Shown one piece after another: positions 50,580 through 62,821 of a DNA stretch of 64,000 nt (position 1 is the stretch's first letter; every line of letters starts with the position of its first letter). The DNA lies in contig SCFE01000047.1 in NCBI GenBank assembly GCA_004352715.1, forward strand, positions 1,665,218 through 1,729,217, given 5' to 3'. Source of the DNA: Hofstenia miamia. Its lineage: Eukaryota > Xenacoelomorpha > Acoela. The position numbers and the translations under genes are program-made. The notes below the pieces were generated by a model, which was not told where the DNA came from, ran no database searches, and saw nothing but the letters and a program-made list of their open reading frames with translations.

Positions 50580-52600
50580 CAACAATACTTGACATAGCTT
50601 TAAATTGAATGATGAATGCCTTCTGGCAAGAGACTGGGTTTGAATATTCCAATATAAATTTTCTTGTATAAAAGTAATGCTGCCGCCCAAAGTCTCCTAA
50701 TAAATATTGCCATGGAAATAATAGAATAATTAACGACTTACTTAAATTAAACCAGCCGGTGTAGTTCCTTACTTAATACTGAAGAGATAAGCACACACTA
50801 TTCAGATTACTATTGAAATTTTTGAAAAAGATTATATTGAAATACAGCTAAGGAAACTAGTCTTTTTGGAATTAAAATTACGATAATAAAGGTCGTGACC
50901 TCCCCATCGATACCAACACCTTCAAAATTGTGGCAGCTTTTTAATACAACAATATAGTATAAAACTTCCAACAAAATCGCCCGAATTTTTGTATCAAGTT
51001 ATAAAGAAGATATCTAGTACTAATCTCAAACAATCTACATCAATATTATTAATATAGATAGACAATTTCAGTCAGATAGATATAATAAAGTATCGTCAAA
51101 TGATGCCATTGCAATTCTAATCCTATTTCAAAAAGCCACACGACTTAATCATTACGTCATTTCAATTACCTAAACGTAAACAGATTATGAACAAATATTA
51201 TTGTAAATAGGACACTATTATTTATATGAATAACTCTTCTTCCAAAGCTTTCTTTATGCATTTTTCTATTTGTTAAAATACTTTTGCAACTGAACTATGG
51301 CACATTAAAAACACATTGTTGCTAAAATATTTTTTTCCAATAATATTTTTATTCTGTTAGTTTAAATTTATCAATATTTAAGATGTTATGTTAATTTGAT
51401 GTTGTATTATTACTACAAAGCAATTGAAACTGTCAGAAAGCTGAAGAATCAATAGAAAACTACCTATAGTAGGCCTTCAAAATTTAAAAATTGTGTGTTT
51501 TCAAGATATTCAATATTATACTTAAGCTTTATTTACATAATTGAATTTGATTGAGGTTTCCTATGAAATTCTATTTAACATATGGTGATTTCTTCGAATT
51601 CATATTTTAAGATGTAGCAAGTTTGTTCAAATTATCCATAGTAATTTCACAAGCACATGTAAAAAATTTCCAAATATAGCCCTTTGATGTTTCAAAATAT
51701 TAAACACTTAAGAGTATTTAATTGTTTGGTTTAGTTCACTTACTATTTTTAGTTTTCTATTGATTCTTCAGTGAAGAAATAGTATTGCAGAACTACAAAT
51801 TTTGTGTCAATATCCCTTTTGCATTTGTTCAATATTTTAAATTCATTTATGATGGTTTTATAATAGGTTTTCACAGTATTCAGCATTTGTTATTCAATTT
51901 CTTGATTTACAAGTTTGTTTGTAAGATTGACAATAATCAATTCATTCAAGCCAAACCTACTCTAAAAGTGTATTCCCATTATTATATTTTTTTCAAAATT
52001 TTTGCAAAAATTGACTTATTTTTGGCAGAACACCAGAGTTACAGTTCTTTCCATGCAATTCTGTATTTTAGCTATGTAAACTACATAGAAATCTAATTGA
52101 GAGACTAAAGAAATATATTTACTTATTAAATAAAATATTTCAATTTCATTGAAATCTAACTCCAACAGTTTTTAATTTTTGATGACGTCAGTGATATGCA
52201 ACTGACTCAGTAGTGGGAATATCCATAAAGTTAATATAAAGCACAAGAGAAAGCAACTACATTAACTCCACAAAACCTGCTTAACAAACTCAAAAATATC
52301 ACCAAAACTCATTATGGTTCATCATTGAAAGCAAAATAACTACAATTAGCATGTAAAACAAGTTAAACCTATGAGATCCTATGTGTAATTCTTGCAAAAA
52401 TAAGTCACAAAACACAAACATAAGGTACTGATATTGCATGGGACCAAGCAAACTAAGGACCAATGCTACTAACTAATAGTTAATATTCATTAATGATAAA
52501 AAATATTACATTTAAAAATAAAGCTTAGAGTTTGTTTTATTTTAATGAACAATGCTAAACAACATATGTAAATAGATCCAGAAATATATATAATGAAATG
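50580..52600. other. AT-rich spacer
   Basis: No gene recognised. The plus-strand frame at 51785-52096 is Phe/Ile/Tyr-rich and looks like random AT-rich translation. Confidence 0.4.
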
Positions 52601-53099
52601 CATTGAATGCATAATCCAGCTAATTTTTTGGTGGAAAAGTCAAAAGTTTCTCTTCTAAAAGTAAACAATAGTTTGCAATTTGACTAAAAAGGAAATCAGT
52701 CATAATGTAGAATCACTGGGTTGAAACTAGAGAAAACTATGCTAGAGGACTTAATGTCAATGCAGAAGATCACTGAGGTGAACATATTCTAGAGCAACAG
52801 TGATTCTAACAGAACTAAGAGGTAAGCAAAAACATTGGTAGTTTATCTTCATAACTAGTAACTGCTTAGATCTCCAAAAGAAAGAAAGAAACATCAAATA
52901 TAAACAATTCCACTGCATCACACTAAAGTGATGTCCACAGCTAAATGTTCAGAAACTTGCTTTGCAGTGTTTCCTTATATGTCTCTCAGTTTATTATCTA
53001 GCCAAATATAATGTCTCAGTAGTTGTCTTAGATCTCAGCCAATATATAAATAGCATGTAGTTACCATTCATTTGTGCTAGCTAACAGTCATGATTTAAA

Positions 53100-55409
53100 C
53101 ACAGTGTAACTTATTATTAGGTGATAAAAATGCTCTTGTGTTTTCATGACTTGGTTGAATATGTTGATTGGAATGATTTGTCCTTCCCAGTTGTTCTGAT
53201 AAAGTCTTTCAGTGGTTTTGTCATAGGCTCACTCCAAGTAATTCATTCCTTCAATATTGAAATGTATTTCTGATTTATTTTGAAGATCATAGCATTGAAT
53301 CAGTTCAAAAAAGTTTTTGGTAGACCCTGGTTTCATTTCAATTATATGTTGTGTGCATAACAGTATGTTCTTGTTGCTGATGAAATTAAATTTGGTATCA
53401 GCTGTTGCTCCCCACATATATTTTTTGAGCATGTAAGAAAAAACATTGATGTCTAATGAACAAATACCCAAACAATTAGAGATGATCATGGGCAACATTT
53501 TACTGAGGATGCTACTCCCCCCACCAGTCATGCATAATACTTTTCCACTTTCTCCATGGTCTTTTTGGTTTTGCCAGGAGACACTGGTACTGAATTTTGG
53601 TGTATGAGCCAGTTTTTCACTCTCCAAGATGTGGGACAGATTTGCAATCTAATGAGTGCATTGGAGTGTGATCTTTTTGCAAGTATTCTTATTGATTGGC
53701 ACTCTCAAATCAAGGTCATTTGTTAGGAAAATTTGCTAGCACCCAGGTAGTGCCATGGAAATAAATGTTTGGCATGGAATGTATAGAAAATAATCTCTCC
53801 TTATAGTTTTTCCTGTCTTGTGTTTGATAGGAGAGGCTGATGTCTCTAAGCAAGTGCTCTACAGATCTGTGCTAGTAGTCAGGCAACTTCTTATAAAAAT
53901 GATGGGCCAATTGTTGTCTGGATTTTTATTTGTTTTTCTGCTGGACCAAACCTCTGCAATTTTGTCACAGGTGGTGCTGCTTTGTGAAAATGAGAAACTA
54001 ACCCTGAGATCAGTGAGTGACATTAGGTGGGGCATCAATGGATAATTTTCTCCAGCATGGGTTGGAAACCTTTCACACAACAGTAAATCAGTGTAAATGA
54101 GTTGCACTATTGAAATTATCAGGGCATGATACATACTAAGTGCCTGGTACTCATGTTGGTACAGGATTATCAGATTTTCCATCTCAAAGTGTAAATTTTC
54201 AACATCTTCAAGCATCTTGTCTTCACAGACATTGATCACAATGACTAATCTAATTTTTTTTACTTTTGTGATGAGGCTGTCCTGCACCTCCCCCACATAC
54301 AAAAATAGATTATTAACAAGTTAGTAAAATAGATGTTTATGTTTTCAAATTTATTGATGCCCCTCCAGTTAGTCATAAACAAACTTAGATTGGATAAAGT
54401 GAAGTCCTCATCAAACATAGTATGGACCATGCTCCTCCAATTGTGTCTTCCATTCCTTTCAGCATTTTTTAATCATAACAGATGATAGCATTCATCTTAG
54501 GCTTCTTCTCATGATCAATAATGAAAGGAACTATGTCAATAGAGGTGTTCAAGGTCTTTGAGTTAAATTTCCATCTTAACTTATTTTTCATTTCTTAAGA
54601 GATGTTATCCCAGATTGATCTGGTAGCTTTTTATGTTAAAATGAAATAGGGGTGGAGTATTTTGTTTCCAAATCTAGATAACTTAGTTTTCCTTTCTTCA
54701 GTATGGCAAGATCTGATTGCAGAAGGTAGAGTTTCAGTACCTAAACAAGAGGGTTGGGAACTCAATGGGGTTGAGTCACTACTGGGCTCCCTTACATTAA
54801 TTAACTTAATATCAGAATTATTAGAATTAAAGTTTATAGCCTGAGTCACCAACTCCTCCTGAGTATGTGGAGCCATTTGTTTCCCTATGTATTGTTGGGA
54901 ATGGAATGCATCCACCATCATCTGCTTTCTGGTTCACCCAGCCATTTGTTGACACAGTGAATATGGAATATGCTCAGAACCATCCCTGCTTTCTATCATA
55001 GGCTTCCATTGGTGGAGAAATTTGTCTCCCACATCCTGCAGAAGCATTGCTACCAGTATTACTGTCCATCCTCTAGTGGATCCTTCTTTGGAATGGTGGA
55101 GGTGGCAAATTATGTTGTTTCCTCTTTGATTTCATTGTTGCTAAACAGAGATATGAGATTAAGGTCCCACACAGTGGAATCAAATTTACTAATATTTCTA
55201 GCCTTATGTTGAGGCAATACAAGAATATTGGGACTGTTATTAAAATTATCATAACTGGCATCAAAATCAACATCATCAAATTCCTCCTTACTGAACTCTG
55301 TGTGGTTGCCAAACTGTTCATATACATCAACACCATTATCAATTAATGACATTTCATTATCATCATCAATGATGATGCTCTCTATATCTTTATGACTCAA
55401 TAGAGCCAT
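53100..55409 (-). pseudogene. Third open region downstream of integrase, unrecognised
   Basis: About 2.2 kb after pol retains protein-like frames at 55409-55110 (strongly acidic N-terminal part), 54921-54631, 54302-53859 and 53627-53229, with reading continuing past a TGA near 53228. The position is that of an env-like gene in some gypsy elements, but I see no recognisable fusion peptide, cleavage site or C-terminal membrane anchor, and I do not recognise the sequence. It could equally be a displaced gag or a captured host gene. Frame breaks make it non-functional. Confidence 0.5.
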
Positions 55410-55449
55410 TAAAAATAAACCTTTTTTCTGATATTTAAAATGTATTTGT

Positions 55450-56700
55450 TATGGACTAATACCATGTTAAACATAAAAGGACCTTGCCAATTATGTGTAA
55501 GTTTCCTCACCTGATTGCTATTGTATATTTGGTGTGGAAAATATGCAAAAACTTTATCACCTTGTTTATGAGGTTCTCCATATTACTTTTTATTAAAATT
55601 TCAATTCTCTCTCACCACTGAAATGTTGGTGTTGTGACATACTGTTAAATGCACCTTGTGCATATCATCCATTAATCTCCTGACATATCCATCCATTGTT
55701 TTTTGTGGTGTTTTGGGTATATCATTGAGAGAGCTGTTGATTGCTTACATCCAAACATGGCCTTGAAGGGGCTTATCTTGGTGGTAGAATGTACTGAAGT
55801 ATTGTAAAATAACTCCATCATTTTGATAATGTGCCTCCAGTTCTTTCCTGTGGCTCAAAACAGTGTGACTCTAATTAGCTTAGCTAGCATTTTGTTTAAT
55901 CTAGCCCATTGGACTCAGGGTGGTATGCAATTCTAAATTCATGTAAAATCTCCAGTTCTAGCATCAAAGCTTCCATGAGGGTACTCTTAAATTGAGGGCT
56001 GTTATCTGTTACTAGTTTTTCCATTGGACCCAGCCTTAATATCCATTCCTTAATGATTTTCTTGCCAATGACTTTGGCAGTTGTACTGTTGAGCAGAATT
56101 ATTCTGGCATACTTTGTAAAGTGGTCTATTAAGACTAATAAGTACTGGTACCCATTGTCATCTCTTGATGGTTGTTTGAGGTCAATATGCATGATCTCAT
56201 TGGTGTGTTCTGTGGGACAGTTCTCTAATTCAGCCATCTGCTCAGGAAAATGGCTGTTAGACTGCAATAGTCGGGGTTACTCTACCAGTCAACAGACTGA
56301 AGAGTGGGTGGCAACAGATCAGTTCTGGCACTTCCCCTAGAAGTGTGATGCCGGCTTAATCATGCTTGTCCTCTGGAGACCCCTGGCATGCAGAGTGCTG
56401 ATCTGTGTTGAGTCTGATCAGCAGAGAGTGAAGCTGAAGGCCGAGCTTCATGAGAGGGTTGCGCCTCTCTACAGCTTTCACCAACCAAGGCTACTAACTG
56501 AGTTAACTTGTGAGCACCTGCTGTCTGCCTGTTATGGAGATCCTGATTATTTAGGAGATATTTATACACTTGTAGTGCAAAGCACCAAGTGACAGCCCTA
56601 AAATCTCCGTTGACTGACTGCAATAGACATTTCTCACACTTTTTGATAACATTGATCACAGCAGCTTGTATACCAATGGTGACATAGCAGGCTTTGAACA
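55450..56700 (-). pseudogene. Retroelement integrase with GPF-like C-terminal region
   Basis: The zinc-finger end VIKKCEKC lies near 56660-56630. The core at 56267-55896 shows MHIDLKQPS (first Asp), VTDNSPQFKS (second Asp) and HPESNG (Glu), the DDE triad. Downstream, near 55510-55490, HNWQGPF matches the GPF/Y module of Ty3/gypsy integrases. An in-frame stop and frame changes separate the zinc finger from the core. Confidence 0.85.
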
Positions 56701-56999
56701 TATTTTCAGTTTGAATAATGCTGAGGTGTCCATAGTCATGTAATTTCCATTAAAGGTCTCATTGAAAGTATTCAGGGACTGTAAGGCAGTTGACACTGCT
56801 CTTCATATACAACAAGGCTTCAGCATTGATCTTCTAATTGTACCAATCAAAGTATTGGGTTGTGATCAGGCTGAGTGTTGTTGAAGGCTATTCAATTTTC
56901 ATCATGATTTTGCAAAGGATCTTGTCATGGGGCTGGTACTTAATTTTTGTATGAATGGTAATTTCTTCTTTTATCATAATCAATAAAACAGGCCTGCTT

Positions 57000-57540
57000 T
57001 GGTGGTCAGCATTAATTTCCAGAAGGAGATCATACTCTATGGTCAGGATGAAACTGAACTTGATTCTTTCCCCACTTGGCTTCTTCAAATCTTGCTCATA
57101 GCTGGCAATGCCATCCAATAATCAGCATTTAAATGAAGGTCACCAGGACAGTACTTTATTGAAAACAAAAAGTCATTCAAATTCTCTATCCAGCATTAGC
57201 CAGGCTAAGGCACTATTATCTGTTCTCACCCCAAATAGTCTGCTGAGAATAAAGTAATGGAATTTATTTAGAGACTCAACTAGGGTGAGCATTTCACATT
57301 TTGTAGCTTCATAATTTACATCTGAGGACTTAAATTTCCAACTGAAGTACTGTACCAGCTCTCTACCTCATCTTTAATTTGACTCAGTACCCTGCTGACA
57401 GCCATATTGCTGGCATCAATCACAAAGGGCTTCTCATAGTCAGTATTATTTAAACTTGGAATCTTTTTCAATTCTTGTTTGACACAGTCAAGCTCCTCTT
57501 GCTCTTGCCATGTCCATTGGCATTTTTCTTCAAGATTCAA
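57000..57540 (-). pseudogene. Retroelement RNase H region
   Basis: 57540-57316 reads WTWQEQEELDCVKQELKKIP and KPFVIDASNMAVSRVLSQIK: tether and first RNase H strands with the DAS motif of gypsy-type RNase H. The rest, to about 57000, is frame-broken. Confidence 0.75.
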
Positions 57541-57599
57541 GATATATACTTCATTTTAGCAGCTAGTTCAGGGATAAACATCCTGTAGTAGTTCAGGAA

Positions 57600-58300
57600 A
57601 CCTATCAACTGTTGTATATCTTTCCTTATTCTTGGTGTTTCAATTTTATCTAGGAAATCCTTTGATTATTTTTTATTGATATCTTGCTATGCCTAATTAT
57701 ACATCCACAGAAAACCACTTGAGGTTGCACCAGGGAGCACTTGTTGCCATTTACCTTCAACCCAACACTACTCAGCAAGTCTAGGGTTCAGTGGAGTTTC
57801 TCCAGATTTTCTTCAAAGGTATCACTTGGTATGAGAATGTCATCAATATAGGCTGAGATTCCACATTCAAGTACATTAGCTCCATATTTTCGTACCTTGG
57901 ATACATAATGCTGAAAAGTGGCAGGAGTGTTGAACAGGCCAAAAGCCATATATTTCCATTCAAAAGGCCTGTAAGGCAAGATGAAGGCAGTTTTTGGGAT
58001 ATCCAACAGTCACATAGGCACTTGCTAATAACCTTTGCAAAAGTTGAGGCATGAGAAAAATCCATAGATCTTTGATGTGTGGAAGAGGGTATGTATCTTT
58101 TACTATAATGTCATTTAACTTTCTGTAATCAATACACAGTCAGTATTTCTCTCCCTGATGGATGAAAACAGTATACACTGCATATGGGCTATTGCTAGCC
58201 TGAATTATGCCACTGTTGATTAAGTCATACAAGATCTTTTTGTATTCTTTCTTTAAATTCTCAGGTACCCTTCTTACTGGGAGACAAATAGGTTTGTCAG
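57600..58300 (-). pseudogene. Retroelement reverse transcriptase
   Basis: Motifs in order, in two alternating frames: QASNSPYAVYTVF and LCIDYRKLND (motif 1-A region), FEWKYMAFGLFNTPATFQHY (motif B), AYIDDILIPS (catalytic YxDD as YIDD), FEENLEKLH (motif D). A stop lies just before LCIDYR and a shift follows the motif A region, near 58010. Confidence 0.88.
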
Positions 58301-58449
58301 TAGTCATCTCTATAGCATGTTATTCACCAACTTTTTGACGTACACTTATTGACCCATAATTGAAGACGCTGCTGTGCTGGTGCAGCAAGGTTGTGAATGC
58401 ACTCCTTTCTTTTGAGTCCAGATGTTGATGGGACTCAGGTGACACACAT

Positions 58450-58960
58450 GGGGTCCTAATTGCTGCTCATTGAGATCATGGATAGCAGTGAAAACAGGTA
58501 CACAAGAATTGGCAATTGCACAGTTACACAGGTACAGAGTCTTCCAAAGTGAAGAGTATTTCTTTGTCTTGCACTGCCATCAATTGTGTAGGGTTCTCTA
58601 TCCTTAATGTACATGGTATTAGTGCCATAATCAATTACACAATTATTTTGTTCAAGGAAATCACTTCCCAAAATCAGATATTATGGGAGTGGCTGATTGA
58701 AAGTATCATGACAATTAGATCAACATTAAAGAGTTCTTTGTTAATTCGTAACTCCAGATTTTTAACTTTTCCCTTCAATGGGATATTTCTTCCAGAGGCA
58801 TCAATGAGTTTAACTGACACAGTGGTGGCATTGTTCCAAGTTAAGAAGAGTAAGTAATTTTTTATGCAGAGGCTCCTGTGTTGACATTTGCAAACACTAT
58901 GCTCCCATTGACCTCAACAGGGATGACATTCTTTCTCATCAGGCTGGTGAGCTTTTTTAT
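58450..58960 (-). pseudogene. Retroelement aspartic protease (active-site Asp lost)
   Basis: The active-site triad, normally DTG, reads NTG in the block NVNTGAS near 58875-58895, followed at once by a stop. After a frame change the domain continues with the second half and the family's end block LGSDFLEQNNCVIDYG. Both the Asp-to-Asn change and the shifts show it is dead. Confidence 0.75.
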
Positions 58961-60190
58961 AATTAAATCTCAGATATTGTTTTCATTCTTAATGCATTTT
59001 GCAATATTATTTCTAGTTTTATTAGTTATAATTTCTTTTAAAAACGTAATCAATTTTATTTTAACAAATTGCTATCCGATGTTATTAATTATATAATTAT
59101 CACAAATAAAAATGTCGTTTGTTTGTTATGTGTTTTATATTGTGCTGTATCACCTCATTTGACTTGCTTATTAATCATTATTTAGATACTGCCGTGTGAA
59201 ATTCATTACGTGCAAATACACATTGCGTATGTTTTCTACACCATTCCCATCCCAACATGAAGTTAATACGAATATTATCATCGTCCATTTAATTGTAGAT
59301 GAATCGTTATATGAACTTTGTCATTATTTGTTAATGCATTTTTAAATTTTCATTGTAAATATATTTATTATTTATAAATGTTGATTTTCTCTGTATGGTA
59401 GAGTATGCGTCTGCGGAAGCATGTATATATATATATAATTTTGAAAATTGTTTATTTAATGTACATAAAAAAATTGTTACATTTTAACAATACATTGCAA
59501 CAATTCTACTTTCATGAGATTTTGAAAATTGTGTATAAAAAATTTAGGTATTATGGAAAAGAAAATTATTTATTTGCAAAACTTAATACAGGTTTTCCCA
59601 CTAACGACTTATTATGATAGTGTGATATAGTATCCGAATAATCAGCTAGCTTTGTCATGTATATTAAGAAAAATAGATCTGTGCAAACAAATAAATATCC
59701 AAACTAAGTTGGCCCCCGTAAATATCACAAAATTTGTAAAGTACATGTTTATGAATCAACACAGAATGACTATGCAATTTTCATGACGACATTGCAACAC
59801 CCCGTCAATATCCAAGACCTAACATAGGGAATGAGTCAGAGTGAGACAGACGGGTTACGACCAATCAGAAAAAAGTGAGATCTCTTACGAGTTTCCTTAA
59901 ATACTGACATCATTGTCGCATTTAAAGCAAAACGAAAAGCTGATAATTTTTTTAATTTTTTAAATTCAATTTATATTTGATCATGAAATTGCTGGCAGTT
60001 CGAAGTTTCTGGACATAGCAATATCAATGAATAAAACTGAAAACATTACAAATTGTATCAATAATCTATAACTCCAGTAAAAAAAATGAGAAACAGAATT
60101 TTTTTCAATCTCTTTGGAACAAAAATACGCACAGTAATACAATTTATATCAATCAATAGCAAATTATGCTTTCTATAAATTTATGTAAAA
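58961..60190. other. AT-rich spacer right of the retroelement
   Basis: No gene recognised. A slightly GC-richer patch at about 59795-59935 (CCCCGTCAATATCCAAGACC, GGGTTACGACCAATCAG) is unexplained. Confidence 0.35.
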
Positions 60191-60194
60191 GAAA

Positions 60195-60910
60195 TTAGAC
60201 AACCTTGCCTCCGAAGCGTACACATTTCAAAAATTTTTCTCTAATTAAGTTCATCAAGTTCTGTATTCTTGGGGTAAATTTTTCTTTGGACTCTAGCAAA
60301 TATTGCATTAGATTTTGAATATTATTTTGGATTTTTTTTCCACATCGTCGTTCATGATCCCCAAAATATTTTCTAAATGTTGGCAGGCAATGGCAAAATT
60401 CGTAGATTTTTTTCTTTGAAGAAATTTTGGGTATGTCTTCAAGTATGGGGGATTAAATTATCTGCAGTACCTCCTTCCAGAATTTTTCAGGTAAAAGCTT
60501 TATAGCTCAAAGCACCCCTAACCATGAATTTATGGGAAAAGTTTGCAGTTGGTTTGTGAGGTGCTTTGGTTTTGGTAGACCAATGAGAAATATTGTTTCT
60601 ACGCAGTTGAAACATGCACTCATCGGTTATGAAAACATTTCTGCGAAAAATCCATCCAGTGACCATGTTTCACAGAAGCTAACCTTTCTTCTTTATGTTC
60701 TTTATGTGTTTGTGTCAATAGTGGCACTTTTTTCGCAGGTTTTTTATACAGATCCCTGCCTTTGAAAATACTCGGTATATTGTCGATGTTGAGAAATCTT
60801 TGTTATGGGTTTCTTGAAAATTTGAATTCAAATGAACGGATGATTTTAGTAGTTTTTGTAAAGCAATTTTGACAAAACTTCTCCTATCATTTTCAGTCAA
60901 TTGCAATAAA
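60195..60910 (-). mobile_element. Decayed Tc1-like transposase
   Basis: Minus strand: 60906-60715 encodes the helix-turn-helix part (MQLTENDRRSFVKIALQKLL, STSTIYRVFSKAGICIK). Near 60650-60500 it reads VFITDECMFQLRRNNISHW (first catalytic Asp) and KFMVRGALSYKAF. Near 60370-60250 it reads LENILGIMNDDVEKK, the C-terminal block usually written NPIENLWGIxK. The segment with the second Asp is lost. Multiple stops and shifts; ends not identified. Confidence 0.75.
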
Positions 60911-60929
60911 CTTTTTGAAGTTTCTTTAG

Positions 60930-61500
60930 AGTGTTTTTGGGTTTATACTAGAGCTGTGCGGTTAAGAGCATTTCATGACCTTAACCTAACCGTTGTTTTT
61001 TTCTAACTGTAATCGCCCGCAAACTACTTTTTTGTAAGTCTAACAGCCCGTAACCACCCTAGATGATTTAAAACGCAAAACAAAATATTTTAATATTATT
61101 TTCAAAAAGAATGACAAAAATGTAAGAAGTCTTTCAAACAAAATTTATGGAAGGCTTCTTTCGACTGATCGAATAACAATCAGTTCATTGGCGTGATCTG
61201 CGTCAAAAGAAGTGCGTTTGCATGTGATGGTGTTGCCTGCATCGCTTTGCTGACCTTTCACTTTTATTTTGAGCAGCGAGGATTCCCAAGTATGAAAGTA
61301 CAATTTGAGACATTGTTGGAAGTATAGAACCCATGCAGTTTCACCATTCCAGTGGGTCAGTATCAGTCCTTTTTTGGATAATGACATGAATTTAAAAATT
61401 TTTTCTGATTTTTTTACCGGAGCTGTACAAACAGATATTTATAAGCTGTTCAATTCATACTGTAATGAAGTTTAAAAGAAAAATACCGTTGAGTGTCTAA
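60930..61500. other. Unclassified sequence
   Basis: Contains CTAGAGCTGTGCGGTTAAGA at 60948-60967 and related words, probably an old repeat. No coding feature supported. Confidence 0.3.
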
Positions 61501-62050
61501 TAGATAGAACATTCACAAGCGCTCAAATTATGAAAATTTATCAAAAGAGCCTACACAAACGTATTAATGATCTTATGAAAATGGCTATCCACAAAATTCA
61601 ATTAACAAAGTGATTAATGCAAAATTTAAATACAATAATAACATACAACGAAGTAATATAGAAAAAACAAAATATTTTGGACGTTACCTTATATCAAAAA
61701 GTATGCTACAACATTAAAGAAACAACTCGATATGATAATCAAAGATCTACCATCATAAAAAATTTGTCCAATATTAACATCGATTAAGACTCAAGATATA
61801 TTCACAAAAAAAGATAAAGTGCCAATTGATTTGTCTTCTGGACTCATCTATATTTGCAACTGTGATGAATGCAATTATTCATTCATCGATGAGACCAGAC
61901 GAAATTTAAGTACGAGAATTGAAGAGCACCTTAATTTTTAATTACGAAATATTTTTTAAATTCACACTCACCAAAAAGAAATAATTATAAAATATTAATT
62001 AATCACCGTGAAATTTTTGGAAAGAACAAGCAAAAAGACATCAGCAAACG

Positions 62051-62085
<35 letters not shown>

Positions 62086-62210
62086 TATTTTCAGAGACTA
62101 CCAATAGCTCGATTTTATAAAATACGTGGATTAGAACAAATGCTAAAAAAACGAACAGAAATATTCAATTTTGCATTGCTTTTTTGATTTCCTCTTTAAC
62201 AAGAATCTCT
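61500..62210 (+). mobile_element. Penelope-like element, GIY-YIG endonuclease remnant
   Basis: The plus strand near 61807-61940 reads FTKKDKVPIDLSSGLIYICN, CDECNYSFIDETRRNLSTRI, EEHL. This matches the Penelope layout VYxIxCxxCxxxYIGxTxRxLxxRIxEH, with CDEC present but YIG replaced by FID. Upstream frames carry degenerate sequence of the same strand, and downstream sequence (FYKIRGLEQMLKKRTEIFNF) continues the decayed element across a (TA)n tract at 62050-62082. Confidence 0.65.
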
Positions 62211-62820
62211 TTCTATTTTTATTTTGCTTTAATTCTTTAGTAATAAATTGTTTATAGCTTTTACTATCTGTGCATTTCTGTTAACTTCATTATTAAATCA
62301 TAATCCTTGCTTGGAAATTGGTGTTAATAATATTCAAATTCAATTTTCCAGAAAATTTTTGATTGGTTAAGCTTAAGATTGCATTAAAAAATATTTTTTA
62401 TTTGTAATGTCATTGTATTTTTCCCAAATAAATTGTTTGGATTTACTGAATTTTTTTTTAAAAAATTTTTATGCTTTGTACTGATTAAACTACCATATTG
62501 AATGGAATTGATGCTAAGAATTTTTTCAATATCATTTATGTGTAAATTCAGTAATAAAGCTCCAAAATATGATCATCGTTAGTTCATTTGGTTTTTATCA
62601 TTATATTTGAATAATTGAAACATACAAATTAATTTTTATATATTTTTGGATTATTAGGATAAGGTTTCATTATTTTTTCTAATTAAGCACTTTCTGCTTT
62701 TGAAAAATCATTTCAACAGGTAAATTTGTAGTAGAACTTAGACAAAGCAGAAAAGTGCCCTAAATATCTAGGAAAAGTATAATAAACAAAAGAAATTCAA
62801 TTTATATAGGAAACTGTAAG
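62210..62820. other. 3' flank of the TRPM gene
   Basis: AT-rich; nearest minus-strand AATAAA is near 62396, about 425 bases after the stop. No other feature. Confidence 0.35.
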
Positions 62821-62821
62821 T

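Larger units (their letters stand above)
53100..58960 (-). mobile_element. Ty3/gypsy-type LTR retroelement body, gag-less and frameshifted
   Basis: Reading leftwards from 58960: protease, reverse transcriptase, RNase H, integrase, a post-integrase GPF-like region, and then a third open region, in the Ty3/gypsy order. GC content is visibly higher than flanking DNA and drops at both borders. No gag and no 5' LTR precede the protease: host-like AT-rich sequence starts by about 58970. No LTR pair was found. Several frameshifts and stops lie in every domain, so it is inactive. Confidence 0.88.

Noticed and set aside
51785-52096. 103-codon plus-strand frame
   Set aside because: Low-complexity Phe/Ile/Tyr translation of AT-rich DNA; no supporting splice or polyA context.
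53818-54045. Plus-strand frames inside the retroelement (also 54662-54844, 56053-56592, 58516-58857)
   Set aside because: They are complements of retroelement coding sequence on the minus strand.
53229-55409. Calling the post-integrase region an env gene
   Set aside because: Position alone is not enough; no membrane anchor, fusion peptide or cleavage motif could be seen.
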